From Streptomyces violaceusniger Tu 4113 (lineage in GTDB: Bacteria > Actinomycetota > Actinomycetes > Streptomycetales > Streptomycetaceae): 64,000 bases of DNA. A program made the position numbers and the translations under genes. The stretch is from positions 6,324,001-6,388,000 of the forward strand of contig NC_015957.1 in the NCBI RefSeq assembly GCF_000147815.2. Reading direction: 5' to 3'. The notes under the pieces were generated by a model. That model saw nothing but the letters and a program-made list of their open reading frames with translations, was not told the origin of the DNA and did not search any database. Of this stretch, positions 35,213 through 44,005 are shown in pieces. The stretch's first letter is position 1. Each line of letters starts with the position of its first letter.

Positions 35213-35677
35213 CTAGTCCTCGACGGCGCCCTCCAGAGCCAGCGTCAGCCGCAGGATGGCGGCTCGTACCCCGTCGCCGTACGGGTCCTCGCCGAGCGCA
35301 CCGGCGGCCGCCCGCGCCAGCGCCAACTGGCCCCGGGCCGCCTCCTCCTGGCCCAGCTTCAGATAGCCGCTGGCCACATTGAGGTGGAGAGAGGGGAAGA
35401 ACGCACGCGGCGCCAGGGCCCCGGTGAGCCCGTCGGCGGCGGCGAGCGCCCGCAGGTTCCAGATCAGCTCGTCGAGCGGATCGTCCTGGGTGTCGGCCAG
35501 ATAGTGGGCCAGGGCGCAGCGGTGGAAGGGGACGCCGTCCCGTTCGATCTCCTGCCACAGCGCGGCGAGGCGATTGCGCGCCTCCTCCCGGTCACCGCCC
35601 CGGTGCAGCATGACCGCCTGCCCGATCCTGGTCAGTACGGCATCGCCCTTGGGCGCCTCCCGCTGCGCTTCCGTCAT
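35213..35677 (-). CDS. TPR-like hypothetical protein
   Basis: A 154-residue protein of paired amphipathic helices (GQAVMLHRGGDREEARNRLAALWQEI, HYLADTQDDPLDELIWNLRAL, SLHLNVASGYLKLGQEEAARG), resembling a short tetratricopeptide-repeat domain of a type common beside streptomycete regulators. Codon bias is good and the start is ATG 35677. It ends on the microsatellite side and begins 27 bases past the WYL regulator gene, same strand, so the two may be co-transcribed. Confidence 0.75.
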   Translation of the reverse strand: MTEAQREAPKGDAVLTRIGQAVMLHRGGDREEARNRLAALWQEIERDGVPFHRCALAHYLADTQDDPLDELIWNLRALAAADGLTGALAPRAFFPSLHLNVASGYLKLGQEEAARGQLALARAAAGALGEDPYGDGVRAAILRLTLALEGAVED

Positions 35678-35703
35678 CGCGGCCTCCCGTCCTTCGAGCG
35701 GAG

Positions 35704-36765
35704 CTAGGGGGTCTCCTGCGGATCATGCACCGTTCGTCCGGCCCCGTTCGGCGTGTCGTGGTTCGGCGGGGTTCCGGGGGTGTCGTCCTTCGGCGCGCCG
35801 TAGCGGCGGGCCAGTTCGGCGACGGCGCAGGCGACGGCCGACCGCAGCTCGGGCGGCCCCAGCACCTCGGCATCGGTGCCCAGCCGCAGCATGTCGTGGA
35901 CCGCGACCGGCAGCGACTCCACGGGGAGGACGACACGCCGGCGCCCCCGGTCGTCGGGCGGACCCGCCGCGGCCACCGCCTCCGCGCCCACCGCCCCGAA
36001 CTGCATCGGGACCAGCTTCACCCCGCGTTCGGAGAGCAGGAGTTCGGCCTCGCCCTGGAACCGCGAGGACTCCAGGCGGCGGGACGACTCCTCCCAGTAG
36101 GCGGCGAGGTCGAACCCGGCGGGCCGTTCGAAGACGTCCTCCAGCACCTCGGCGGCGAGGATCCGGGAGACCCGGTAGCTGCGCACGGTGTCCTCGACCC
36201 TCGCCACCAGGTACCAGATGCCGCCCTTGAGGATGAGGCCCAGCGGGCACAGCTCCCGCCGCACCTCGCCGCGCCAGCGGCGGTAGTGCACCCGCAGGAC
36301 CCGCAGCTCCCATACGGCCTCGGCGGCCGCCGCCAGATGGGGCACCGGCTCGGCGTCCCGGAACCAGCCCGGCGCGTCGAGGTGGAAGCGCTCCTGGATG
36401 CGGCGGGAGCGCTCCCCCAGCTCGGCTGGGAGCGCGGCCCGCAGCTTGAGCTGGGCCGTGGCGAGGTCGGCGCCCAGGCCCAGCTCGGCGGCCGGGCCCG
36501 GCATCCCGGCGAGGAAGAGCGAGTCGGCCTCGTCACCGGTGAGCCCGGTCAGCCGGGTGCGGTAACCGTCGAGCAGCCGGTAGCCCCCGGCCGGGCCGCG
36601 GTCGGCATACACCGGCACACCGGACGCGCTCAGCGCCTCCACATCGCGGTAGACGGTGCGTACCGAGACCTCCAGCTCGGCGGCGAGCTCGGGCGCGGTC
36701 ATCCGGCCCCGGTTCTGCAGCAGCAGAAGCAGCGAAAGAAGGCGGTCGGCGCGCATGCGGTCCAT
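35704..36765 (-). CDS. HTH-WYL (YafY-type) transcriptional regulator
   Basis: A 353-residue regulator. The N-terminal DeoR-like winged helix reads RADRLLSLLLLLQNRGRMTAPELAAELEVSVRTVYRDVEAL. The central WYL domain has the expected KGGIWYLVARVEDTVRSYRVSRI, and a WCX-like C-terminal extension follows. ATG 36765 is used (MDRMRAD), with a second ATG at 36756. Its start lies three bases from the left arm of a 41-bp palindrome shared with the divergent DUF3224 gene, which is the likely operator. Confidence 0.87.
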   Translation of the reverse strand: MDRMRADRLLSLLLLLQNRGRMTAPELAAELEVSVRTVYRDVEALSASGVPVYADRGPAGGYRLLDGYRTRLTGLTGDEADSLFLAGMPGPAAELGLGADLATAQLKLRAALPAELGERSRRIQERFHLDAPGWFRDAEPVPHLAAAAEAVWELRVLRVHYRRWRGEVRRELCPLGLILKGGIWYLVARVEDTVRSYRVSRILAAEVLEDVFERPAGFDLAAYWEESSRRLESSRFQGEAELLLSERGVKLVPMQFGAVGAEAVAAAGPPDDRGRRRVVLPVESLPVAVHDMLRLGTDAEVLGPPELRSAVACAVAELARRYGAPKDDTPGTPPNHDTPNGAGRTVHDPQETP

Positions 36766-36767
36766 TG

Positions 36768-36808
36768 TGGCCGCCGTACCTGACAAAAGATGTCAGGTAC
36801 GGCGGCCA
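36768..36808. promoter_or_regulatory. 41-bp perfect palindrome between wyl and DUF3224 genes
   Basis: Arms 36768-36785 and 36791-36808 are perfectly complementary over 18 bp with a 5-base centre (AAAGA). The core is GTACCTGACA-N5-TGTCAGGTAC. It directly abuts the WYL start and is 74 bp from the DUF3224 start. Confidence 0.85.
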
Positions 36809-36882
36809 GAGTGGCTTCCACAGCCGGTCGACAGCCGATCCGGCCCCTGATCAGCCCCTGACGGCCCCTGAAAGGACCCGCC

Positions 36883-37290
36883 ATGACCACGCACACCACC
36901 GGGCACTTCACCTACGCCGACTGGAAGGAGACCGCCCTCGAAGAGGCCGAGGACGGCGGCGCGAAGCTGGCCCAGGCCGTGGTGACGAACGCCTTCTCGG
37001 GCGGCATCGAGGCACCCCGGACGACCTGCAATTACGCGATCACCTATCTGTCCGACAAGACCGGCGTCTGCTGCGGCTACGAGCTGCTGACCGGCACCCT
37101 CGACGGGCGCGCGGGCAGCTTCGTCGTACTGCAGCACGGTAGCTGGGGCGAGGACGCCACCGTCCACTGCACCTTCGAGGTGGTGCCCGGATCCGGCACC
37201 GGCGAGCTGGCCGGGCTCACCGGATCGGGCACCTTCGCCGCCGTACGCGGGGAGACCGAGATCCCCTACAGCTTCGACTACACCCTCTAG
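36883..37290 (+). CDS. DUF3224 domain protein
   Basis: A 135-residue beta-barrel-type protein (HFTYADWKETALEEAEDGG, GSFVVLQHGSWGEDATVHCTFEVVPGSGTGELAGLTGSGTF), matching DUF3224, a lipocalin-like/allene-oxide-cyclase-barrel family of unknown function. In actinobacteria it is repeatedly found beside WYL regulators, as here, suggesting a conserved regulator-effector pair. ATG 36883 follows GAAAGGA. Confidence 0.85.
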   Translation: MTTHTTGHFTYADWKETALEEAEDGGAKLAQAVVTNAFSGGIEAPRTTCNYAITYLSDKTGVCCGYELLTGTLDGRAGSFVVLQHGSWGEDATVHCTFEVVPGSGTGELAGLTGSGTFAAVRGETEIPYSFDYTL

Positions 37291-37303
37291 CCGTGTCGTC
37301 CGG

Positions 37304-37984
37304 TCAGGCGCCGAGGTCCGGGATCCGCCAGTCGATCGCAGTGTGTCCCTGGGCCTTGACCGCCTCGTCGATATGAGTGAAGGGGCGCGAGCCGAAGAAC
37401 TTCTTCGCCGACAGCGGGGACGGGTGCGCCCCCTTCACCACCGCATGCCGCGACGCGTCGATCAGCGGCAGTTTCTTCTGGGCGTAGTTCCCCCAGAGCA
37501 CGAAGACGGCCGGATCGGGACGCGAGGCCACCGCGCGGATCACCGCGTCGGTGAACTTCTCCCACCCCTTGCTCTTGTGGGAGTTGGCCTCGCCGCCCCG
37601 GACCGTCAGCACCGCGTTGAGCAGCAGCACACCCTGCCGCGCCCACGGCATCAGATAGCCGTTGTCGGGCACCGGGTGGCCGAGCTCCTCCTTCATCTCC
37701 TTGAAGATGTTCCGCAGGGACGGCGGGGTCTTGACGCCCGGCCGCACCGAGAAGCACAGACCGTGGCCCTGACCCTCGCCGTGGTACGGGTCCTGCCCGA
37801 GGACGAGCACCTTCACCTGGTCGAACGGCGTGGCCTCCAGAGCGGCGAACACCTCCTCGCGCGGCGGGTACACCGGCCCCTTGTCCCGCTCCTCCTCGAC
37901 GAACTCGGTGAGCTCCTTGAAATAGGGCTTCTCCAGCTCCTCGCCGAGGACCCCGCGCCAGGACTCGGGCAGCACATAGGGCAC
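37304..37984 (-). CDS. ung: Uracil-DNA glycosylase
   Basis: A 226-residue family 1 enzyme that excises uracil from DNA. All motifs are present: the water-activating GQDPYHGEGQ near residue 63, uracil-binding LLLNAVLTVR, and the minor-groove loop HPSPLSAKKFFG. The start is GTG 37984 (MPYVLPESW). It stands as a single gene convergent with DUF3224. Confidence 0.95.
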   Translation of the reverse strand: MPYVLPESWRGVLGEELEKPYFKELTEFVEEERDKGPVYPPREEVFAALEATPFDQVKVLVLGQDPYHGEGQGHGLCFSVRPGVKTPPSLRNIFKEMKEELGHPVPDNGYLMPWARQGVLLLNAVLTVRGGEANSHKSKGWEKFTDAVIRAVASRPDPAVFVLWGNYAQKKLPLIDASRHAVVKGAHPSPLSAKKFFGSRPFTHIDEAVKAQGHTAIDWRIPDLGA

Positions 37985-38104
37985 GTCTACAAACCTCCGG
38001 TCGTGTTCCGTCTACGGCACAGAACCTACCGGCGGCCGCTGACAACGCCTCATGTCGACCGGGCACCGGCCTGCGGTGCCCATGGCGCGGAGTCGGACCG
38101 AGCG

Positions 38105-38154
38105 CCGGTCAGCCGATCCCGGCGCCCAGCCGGTCAGCCGATCCCGGCACCCAG
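38105..38154. repeat. 25-bp tandem duplication at an SDR gene end
   Basis: A 25-bp unit beginning CCGGTCAGCCGATCCCGG is repeated head to tail (38105-38129, 38130-38154; one mismatch). The second copy contains the last codons and TGA of the leftward SDR gene, the first is a non-coding duplicate. Confidence 0.85.
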
Positions 38155-38895
38155 GAGGATGCCGCCGTCCACGACGAGCGTCTGGCCGGTGACCCACGCC
38201 GCCTGGTCGGAGGTGAGGAACGCGGCCGCGCCCCCGATGTCCTCCGGCGCGCCGAGCCGCTTCAGCGGATAGGCCGCGGCGGCCTCCTCCTCCCGCCCCT
38301 CGTACAGGGCGGTGGCGAACTTGGTCTTCACCACCGCCGGCGCGATGGCGTTGACGCGGACCTGTGGGGCGAACTCCTGGGCGAGCTGCACCGTGAGGTT
38401 GATCATGGCGGCCTTGCTGACGCCGTACGCCGCGATGAACGGCGAGGACGACATCCCGGCGAGCGAGGCGATATTGACGATCGTGCCGCCGTTCTCCTGC
38501 TGCCATGCCTTCCAGGTCCGCTGGGCGAAGCCCAGTGCCGAGACGACGTTGGTCTCGAAGACCTTACGGATCACATCGAGGTCGAGATCGGCGATGGGCG
38601 AGTAGACCGGGTTGGTGCCGGCGTTGTTGACCAGGTGGTCGATCCTCCCGAACGCCTCCATCGTCCGCTCGACGGCGGCCGCCTGGTGCGCCTGGTCATG
38701 GGCCTTCCCGGCGGCGTAGATCGCACGGTCGGGCCCGAGCCGCTCCACGGCCTCCTTGAGCGCGCCCTCGTTGCGCCCGGTGATGCACACCCGGTCGCCG
38801 CGGGCCACCATCGCCTCGGCGATGGCGTAGCCGATCCCCCGGCTCGCCCCGGTGATGAGCGCGGCCTTGCCGCTGTCCTGTATCTGCGCGGTCAT
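38134..38895 (-). CDS. SDR family oxidoreductase (FabG-like)
   Basis: A 253-residue short-chain dehydrogenase with the cofactor motif TGASRGIGYAIAEAM, NNAG in LVNNAGTNPVYSP, the catalytic S-Y-K set (ASLAGMSSSPFIAAYGVSKAAM) and the C-terminal GGxxxFL-like region GGAAAFLTSDQAAWVTGQTLVVDGG. An Arg in CITGRNEGAL after beta-2 favours NADPH. It lies 17 bases downstream of a second SDR gene, and the two probably form one transcript for a fatty-acid or ketone reduction step. Confidence 0.88.
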   Translation of the reverse strand: MTAQIQDSGKAALITGASRGIGYAIAEAMVARGDRVCITGRNEGALKEAVERLGPDRAIYAAGKAHDQAHQAAAVERTMEAFGRIDHLVNNAGTNPVYSPIADLDLDVIRKVFETNVVSALGFAQRTWKAWQQENGGTIVNIASLAGMSSSPFIAAYGVSKAAMINLTVQLAQEFAPQVRVNAIAPAVVKTKFATALYEGREEEAAAAYPLKRLGAPEDIGGAAAFLTSDQAAWVTGQTLVVDGGILLGAGIG

Positions 38896-38912
38896 CTGGT
38901 GGTGACTCCTGA

Positions 38913-39674
38913 TCAGTTGAGCGGGCCGCCGGCCACGTACAGGACCTGGCCGGAGACGAAACCGGCCGCCTCGCCGGTGAAGAAGGCGACCGCGTTGGCG
39001 ATGTCGCCGGGCACGCCGACCCGCTGCACCGGGATCTGGCTCGCGGCGGCCTTCTGGAAGTCGTCGAAGCCCATGCCGACGCGCTGGGCGGTCGCGGCGG
39101 TCATGTCGGTGGCGATGAAACCGGGGGCCACGGCGTTGGCGGTGACGCCGAACTTGCCGAGCTCGATGGCGAGGGTCTTGGTGAAGCCCTGCATTCCGGC
39201 CTTGGCCGCGGAGTAGTTGACCTGGCCGCGGTTGCCCAGCGCGGAGCTGCTGGAGAGGTTGACGATCCGGCCGAAGCCGGCGTCCACCATGTGCTTCTGG
39301 CAGGCGCGCGACATCAGGAACGCGCCCCGCAGATGCACGTTCATCACGGTGTCCCAGTCGGACTCGCTCATCTTGAAGAGCAGATTGTCGCGGAGCACGC
39401 CCGCGTTGTTGATCAGGATCGTCGGCGCGCCGAGCTCCTCGGCGACACGCGCGACGGCGGCCTCGACCTGCTCGGCGTCCGACACATCGCAGCCCACGGC
39501 GATGGCCTTGCCACCCGCCTCGGTGATCTTCGCCACGGTGTCCGCGCAGGACCCCTCGTCGAGGTCGAGCACGGCGACGACGCGACCCTCCTCGGCCAGG
39601 CGCACGGCGGTCGCCGCGCCGATGCCGCGGGCCGCGCCCGTCACGATGGCAACGCGCTGCTCGGTGGTGGACAT
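38913..39674 (-). CDS. 3-oxoacyl-ACP reductase-like SDR
   Basis: The 253-residue product starts at ATG 39674 after GGGAGAA. It carries TGAARGIGAATAVRL, DLDEGSC (acidic residue after beta-2, suggesting NADH), LINNAGVLRDNLLFKM, the catalytic SSSSALGNRGQVNYSAAKAG and FVSGQVLYVAGG. It is closest to FabG-type enzymes used outside primary fatty-acid synthesis, such as those acting on 3-hydroxyacyl-CoA. It pairs with the SDR gene immediately downstream. Confidence 0.88.
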   Translation of the reverse strand: MSTTEQRVAIVTGAARGIGAATAVRLAEEGRVVAVLDLDEGSCADTVAKITEAGGKAIAVGCDVSDAEQVEAAVARVAEELGAPTILINNAGVLRDNLLFKMSESDWDTVMNVHLRGAFLMSRACQKHMVDAGFGRIVNLSSSSALGNRGQVNYSAAKAGMQGFTKTLAIELGKFGVTANAVAPGFIATDMTAATAQRVGMGFDDFQKAAASQIPVQRVGVPGDIANAVAFFTGEAAGFVSGQVLYVAGGPLN

Positions 39675-39833
39675 GCGGGTTCTCCCTCGCATCGATGGCG
39701 GCTCACCGTCCCGGCCCCGGGAGTGAGCAACCGCTTAGTCTCTCCTGCGCACGAGACGCTATGAGGCCCGCCACCGCCTGTCAACGACCGCCCTTATGTA
39801 CTCGCTCACCTCCGGGCGCTTTCACCCGGTGTG

Positions 39834-40229
39834 TCACCGCACCAGCAAATCGAGCAACCGCTCGACCTCCGCCTCCGCGTCCGCCGTCAGCCCCGTGTGC
39901 ACCGGCCCCGGCTGGACGACCGTGGAGCGCGGCGCGACCAGCCAGCGGAAGCGCCGTCCCGGGTCGTCCTCCGCCGCCTGACCGGCCCGCTCTCCCCCGC
40001 AGCAGACGCACTCCACCGCGCGCAGCGCGGCCCGTACCGCCCGCACGTCCGCCGAGGGGTCGAGGGCGCGCAGCCGGTCCTCGTCCAGATGGACCCGGGC
40101 CGCTACGAAGGACGTGGCGCGGCAGTAGACGACGACGCCCGCGTTGATCTGCTCACCGCGCTCGACCCGGGGGACGACCCGCAGCACGGCGTATTCGAAG
40201 ACATCCCGGCCGTTGTGGAACCCGCTCAC
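39834..40229 (-). CDS. DUF3037 family protein, partner of HipA-like kinase
   Basis: A 131-residue protein starting VSGFHNGRDVFEYAVLRVVPR, with RGEQINAGVVVYCRA and an Arg/Cys-containing C-terminus, matching DUF3037. The family is almost always encoded next to HipA-like kinases. The GTG start overlaps the kinase stop (GTGA), so both are made together. A role as antitoxin, substrate or scaffold of the kinase is inference; no DNA-binding motif is visible. Confidence 0.82.
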   Translation of the reverse strand: MSGFHNGRDVFEYAVLRVVPRVERGEQINAGVVVYCRATSFVAARVHLDEDRLRALDPSADVRAVRAALRAVECVCCGGERAGQAAEDDPGRRFRWLVAPRSTVVQPGPVHTGLTADAEAEVERLLDLLVR

Positions 40230-41050
40230 TTCGACGCCTTTCCATCGACCCACACCCGCAGCCACTCCGGGGCCTTGGACGGCTCCTCACCGGCGCGCTC
40301 GCCGAGCGTGACCCTCGCTCCGACCGTGGCCGCCCGCTCCAGCAGCACCTCGACATAGGCGCGGCGCACCGCGTCCGGGCCGTCGAAGCCCGGCTCGTCG
40401 GTCAGCCACTCGTCGGGGACGTCCGCCACCACCTCGGTGAGCAGCTCCTCGGTGATCAGCGGCGCCAGGGCCTCGGCCGCCGCGGCGACATCCGGTGCGA
40501 ACGGCGCGAGAACGTGCTCGGAGGCGTCGTACGGCTTGCCGGCGGCCTTGTCCAGGCCGCGCCAGCCGTGGTGCCAGATCATCGTGGCGCCGTGGTCGAT
40601 GAGCCACAACTGCCCGTGCCAGACCAGCATGTTGGGGTTGCGCCAGGAGCGGTCCACATTGCCGATGAGCGCGTCGAACCAGACGACCCGGCCGGCCTCC
40701 TCCGCGCCCACCTCGAAGGCGAGCGGGTCGAAGCCGAGCGAACCGGGGAGGTAGTCCATGCCCAGGTTGAGCCCGCCGCTGGCCTTGAGCAGCTCCTGCA
40801 CCTCCTGGTCGGGCTCGCTCAGACCGATCACCGGGTCGAGCTGGATCCGCACCAGATCCGGGACCCGCAGCCCCAGACGACGGCCCAGCCGACCGCAGAC
40901 GACCTCGGCGACGAGGGTCTTGCGACCCTGCCCGGCGCCGGTGAACTTCATGACATAGGTGCCCAGATCGTCCGCCTCGACGATGCCCGGCAGCGATCCG
41001 CCTTCACGCAATGGCGTGACATAGCGGATCGCGGTGACTTCGGTCAACAT
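40226..41050 (-). CDS. HipA-like protein kinase
   Basis: A 274-residue, HipA-related but compact kinase (classical HipA is about 440). Visible elements are the nucleotide-loop region GSLPGIVEADDLGTYVMKFTGAGQG with catalytic-type lysine in YVMKF, the catalytic-loop stretch FDALIGNVDRSWRNPNML and the metal-binding WLIDHGATMIWHH, replacing the DFG-like motif. It forms a two-gene unit with DUF3037. Its first 34 codons and 37 bp of upstream DNA are duplicated at 52728-52866, at the far end of the accessory block, so this gene marks one boundary of an insertion or rearrangement. Confidence 0.82.
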   Translation of the reverse strand: MLTEVTAIRYVTPLREGGSLPGIVEADDLGTYVMKFTGAGQGRKTLVAEVVCGRLGRRLGLRVPDLVRIQLDPVIGLSEPDQEVQELLKASGGLNLGMDYLPGSLGFDPLAFEVGAEEAGRVVWFDALIGNVDRSWRNPNMLVWHGQLWLIDHGATMIWHHGWRGLDKAAGKPYDASEHVLAPFAPDVAAAAEALAPLITEELLTEVVADVPDEWLTDEPGFDGPDAVRRAYVEVLLERAATVGARVTLGERAGEEPSKAPEWLRVWVDGKASK

Positions 41051-41087
41051 TTTCCCAGGTTATCCGACCTACTGGCCTTGCAATCCA
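40949..41087. repeat. Left copy of the 139-bp direct repeat bounding the accessory block
   Basis: This segment (the 5' end and leader of the HipA-like kinase) recurs gaplessly at 52728-52866 in the same orientation with nine mismatches (93.5% identity). Sequence outside both ends is unrelated. Confidence 0.9.
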
Positions 41088-41561
41088 TGAAATTCCAATG
41101 ACTGCCCGGGTATGCAGCGGAATACCGCGCGACCGCATCGCACAGTCCCACCGCTGGCACGAGGCACATCCGAAGTCCGGCAGCGAACGTCTCCCGCCCG
41201 CAAAACGACGCGTCAACGCCCTGCGAACACCATCCCGGCCGGATACCCAACGAGCACCCGTATGGGACCTGATGCGGTAAGGCGCCTGCTCGGCCAGGGT
41301 GCAGATCAACCACGGCCGCACGCCTGCCCGCGTTGAATGGCCGCGCGCTCCAGCCGGTGCGGTCGATCGCCTTCCACCGTTCGTCGGTGAACCTCCGCCT
41401 GCAGTCGGCGCACACCGGACGGCGCGCTTCCCGCTCGGCCTTCTACTCCTCGGCCGCACGGTGCAGCTGCTCCTTGTACTCCGCTCGCGGGCCAGGGCGA
41501 TTGCAAAGTCTTGGTGATCTTGTAGGTGTGCACGTCATGGACGTGCGGCGGGCGGGTCCAC
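41051..41561 (-). other. Gene-poor segment with a broken small zinc-ribbon-like ORF
   Basis: No intact gene is supported over 510 bp. On the minus strand between about 41500 and 41360 one frame reads PRAEYKEQLHRAAEE, stop, KAEREARRPVCADCRRRFTDERWKA. It resembles a short conserved protein with a CxxC ribbon interrupted by a TAG. The rest shows poor third-position GC bias compared with its neighbours, consistent with decayed, acquired DNA. Confidence 0.4.
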
Positions 41562-42629
41562 TCAGGTGAGGAGTTTCGCGAGCTGGGCCATCTCGGCGGG
41601 CGGGTCGATCACCGGCTGCATGAGGAGTTCGTCGATGCCGGCCTGTTCCAGGGCGGTGATGCGGGTGAGGATGTCGTCGCGGGTGCCGACCAGGGCCAGG
41701 GTGTTCATCAACGAGGGCAGGACCAGGTCGCGGTCCTGCGGTGCAATGCGTCCGAGGTAGTTGGGGTAGAGCTTGGTGTACCGGTCCGGTGCGGTGGAGG
41801 TGGTGCCGCGCCGGTCAAGGAGCCGCCGCACCGCCTCAACTTCCTCAGGGCCGAGTTGCTCGGCGAAGGCGGGTGTGTCGGCGGCGAAGGCCAGTAGCGA
41901 CATGACGAGGTGGCCTGTGGCGTCCCGGGCCGGGTCGCCGTGGGGGTCCTCGTCCTCGTCGAGGAGGTGGAGCGAGGTGACCACGTAGGAGTCCGCCCGG
42001 GAGTCCGTGTGGGGGTCGGGGTCATGGGGTGTGGCCTGGGCGGCGTGGCGGCGGGCGTCGTGAAGCGCGTGCCAGGCGGTGGGGTCCAGCAGGCCGAAGG
42101 AGATGAGGCCGGTTCCGCGGCGGCCGGCGACGGCGGCGGCCTTCGGTCCGAGCAGCGCGGCCACGACGAACTCGATCGGGTCGGCGGTGTTCACATGCGC
42201 CCCGGTGTGCAGGAACCGGATGTCGCGGACCCGGTCACCTTCGCGATACTCCGTCGACCTTCCGGCGCACAGGTCCTGCAGTGCGGCGGTGAAGTTCTCC
42301 AGCCTGGCCGCAGTGGTCGGACGCATGCCCAGGGTGCGCCGGGCGGTGTTTCCGGTGCCGACCCCGCAGATGATCCGGCCCGGTGCCAGGGCGTTGAGGC
42401 TGGCCAGCCCGCTCGCGGCGGCCGGGGCCGAGCGCAGCGCCGGTGAGGTCACGCCGATGCCGAGTCTGATGCGGCTGGTGGCCTTCGCACACAGGGTCAA
42501 GGCGACGAAGGGGTCACCGTGGACCATCGGGGTGTCGTGGACCCAGAAGCTGTGCAAGCCCATCTCCTCGGCCCGCACGGCGAGGTCCTCCACACCGGGG
42601 TGCGCGGCGACAATGACGCCCGTGCGCAT
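41562..42629 (-). CDS. LLM class (luciferase-like) flavin/F420-dependent oxidoreductase
   Basis: A 355-residue TIM-barrel oxidoreductase: VRAEEMGLHSFWVHDTP, TLCAKATSRIRLGIGVTSP, LNALAPGRIICGVGTGNTARR and the C-terminal LVGTRDDILTRITALEQAGIDELLMQP are typical of F420-dependent members. ATG 42629 follows TTGGAGG at six bases. It may act on a small-molecule substrate in secondary metabolism or detoxification. It is the first intact gene inside the accessory block. Confidence 0.87.
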   Translation of the reverse strand: MRTGVIVAAHPGVEDLAVRAEEMGLHSFWVHDTPMVHGDPFVALTLCAKATSRIRLGIGVTSPALRSAPAAASGLASLNALAPGRIICGVGTGNTARRTLGMRPTTAARLENFTAALQDLCAGRSTEYREGDRVRDIRFLHTGAHVNTADPIEFVVAALLGPKAAAVAGRRGTGLISFGLLDPTAWHALHDARRHAAQATPHDPDPHTDSRADSYVVTSLHLLDEDEDPHGDPARDATGHLVMSLLAFAADTPAFAEQLGPEEVEAVRRLLDRRGTTSTAPDRYTKLYPNYLGRIAPQDRDLVLPSLMNTLALVGTRDDILTRITALEQAGIDELLMQPVIDPPAEMAQLAKLLT

Positions 42630-42808
42630 CAAGACCTCCAAGGTGTGCGGATGGAATCGAACGTGCTCAGCATGACAGTTCCCGGCTCAGGGCCGTTGCG
42701 GAGTCGCGTGATCTCGTACCGTCGCAGGCCGGATGGCCGTGCCTGACGCAACGAAGCACCGTTGATGCAGATGACCTTCCCAAGTCGTCTGCCTGCAACG
42801 GAGCTTGA

Positions 42809-43349
42809 ATGTGCCGTCAGTCTGCCACGCCGTGTCTCGTCAAGACCCTGCCGCCGCACCGGGTGGCGGGCATGTCGCTGACGGAACGGCTGGTCAGGTT
42901 GCCGGACCCGCGTCGTAGGCGGGGAGTACGTCATCCGTTCGTGAGTGTGGTGCTGATCGCGGCGTCCGCGGTGGTGGCCGGCGCCCGCTCGTACACGGCG
43001 ATCGGGCAATGGGCCGCTGCGGCCCCGCAGACCATCCTGGCCCGGCTGGGTACACGGGTCGTCGGCGCCTTCGCGGTGCGTATCGCGCCCAGTGCCGCGA
43101 CCATCCGCCGGGTGCTGGAGCGGGTTTGCCCCAGGTGGGCTGGCCGACTTGGCCGGTGGCGATCCGGCCGGGGCCACCACACTCGCGGTGGACGGCAAGA
43201 GTGCCCGCGGCTCCGGCAACGGCCACGTCCCGTCCGCACATCTGCTGGCCGCGATGACCAGCGACGGGCAGACGATCAGTCAGCTACGGGTGCCGGACAA
43301 CAGTCGGCCAGGACTCGTCCCCAGCGAGCTGGCGCACTACGGTCGCTGA
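42809..43349 (+). pseudogene. ISAs1-family transposase remnant
   Basis: The frame begins with MSLTERLVRLPDPRRRRGVRHP and SVVLIAASAVVAGARSYTAIGQWAA, the N-terminal H-repeat-associated domain of ISAs1 transposases. It then shifts frame near 43130 (ERVCP continues as GGLADLAGGDPAG) into TLAVDGKSARGSG and HLLAAMTSDGQTISQLRVPD. It ends at about 43349, lacking the last two-thirds of the DDE domain. It is frameshifted and truncated, hence inactive. Confidence 0.8.
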
Positions 43350-43474
43350 CCCTGGGGGCTGCGTGGCGCCGGGGCCTGGGTCGAGATCGAGGTCAGTGGG
43401 CACGGGGAGCCCGCAAGAGCGCCGCCCCATACGGCTGGGTAGGGTCGCGGTACCCGAGCTGGAGAGGTGTTTGC

Positions 43475-43801
43475 ATGGCCAACGACATGGTGATCGCGCA
43501 GACGACCAGCGACGACGAGGATCAGGCAAAGGCGCTGGCCAGGGGCGCGGTCGAGAGCAAGCTGGCAGCGGGCGTTCACATCGATGCGCCGATCACCGCC
43601 TTCTACTGGTGGAAGAGCAAGGTCGAGACGGCGCGGGAGTGGCGGATCTCGTACATGACTACGACAGACCGTCTTCCGGCGCTGGAGGCGTGGCTACACG
43701 AGCAGCACCCGTACGACGTCCCCCAGTGGATCACGCTGCCCGTGACCGGTGGGTCGGAAGCGTACTTGTCCTGGGTTGTCGAGGAGACGGCACGCGCCTG
43801 A
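43475..43801 (+). CDS. cutA: CutA1 divalent-cation tolerance protein
   Basis: A 108-residue protein with the CutA1 signatures: DEDQAKALARGAVESKLAAGVHI, PITAFYWWKSKVETAREWRIS, LHEQHPYDVPQWITLPVTGGSEAYLSWV. CutA forms trimers resembling PII signalling proteins and is linked to copper tolerance, though its role is debated. ATG 43475 follows GGAGAGG. It stands alone between an IS remnant and a phosphotransferase gene. Confidence 0.88.
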   Translation: MANDMVIAQTTSDDEDQAKALARGAVESKLAAGVHIDAPITAFYWWKSKVETAREWRISYMTTTDRLPALEAWLHEQHPYDVPQWITLPVTGGSEAYLSWVVEETARA

Positions 43802-44005
43802 CGGCCGACGGGCCGTACGACGGCGTTCGCGTCCTGAACTTAGGACTCCTAACAAAACTGGTGGGCTTGACCGGGTCAGAGGCTTGACCTGGTCGGAGGT
43901 TGGTGTCGCACACGAGGCAGCCGGGTAGCGGGAGGCGGTCAGCCGCGTAATCGCACGCGATAATCCCGGCGACATCGGCGATCATCCCCGGGATAGTGGT
44001 CGCCC

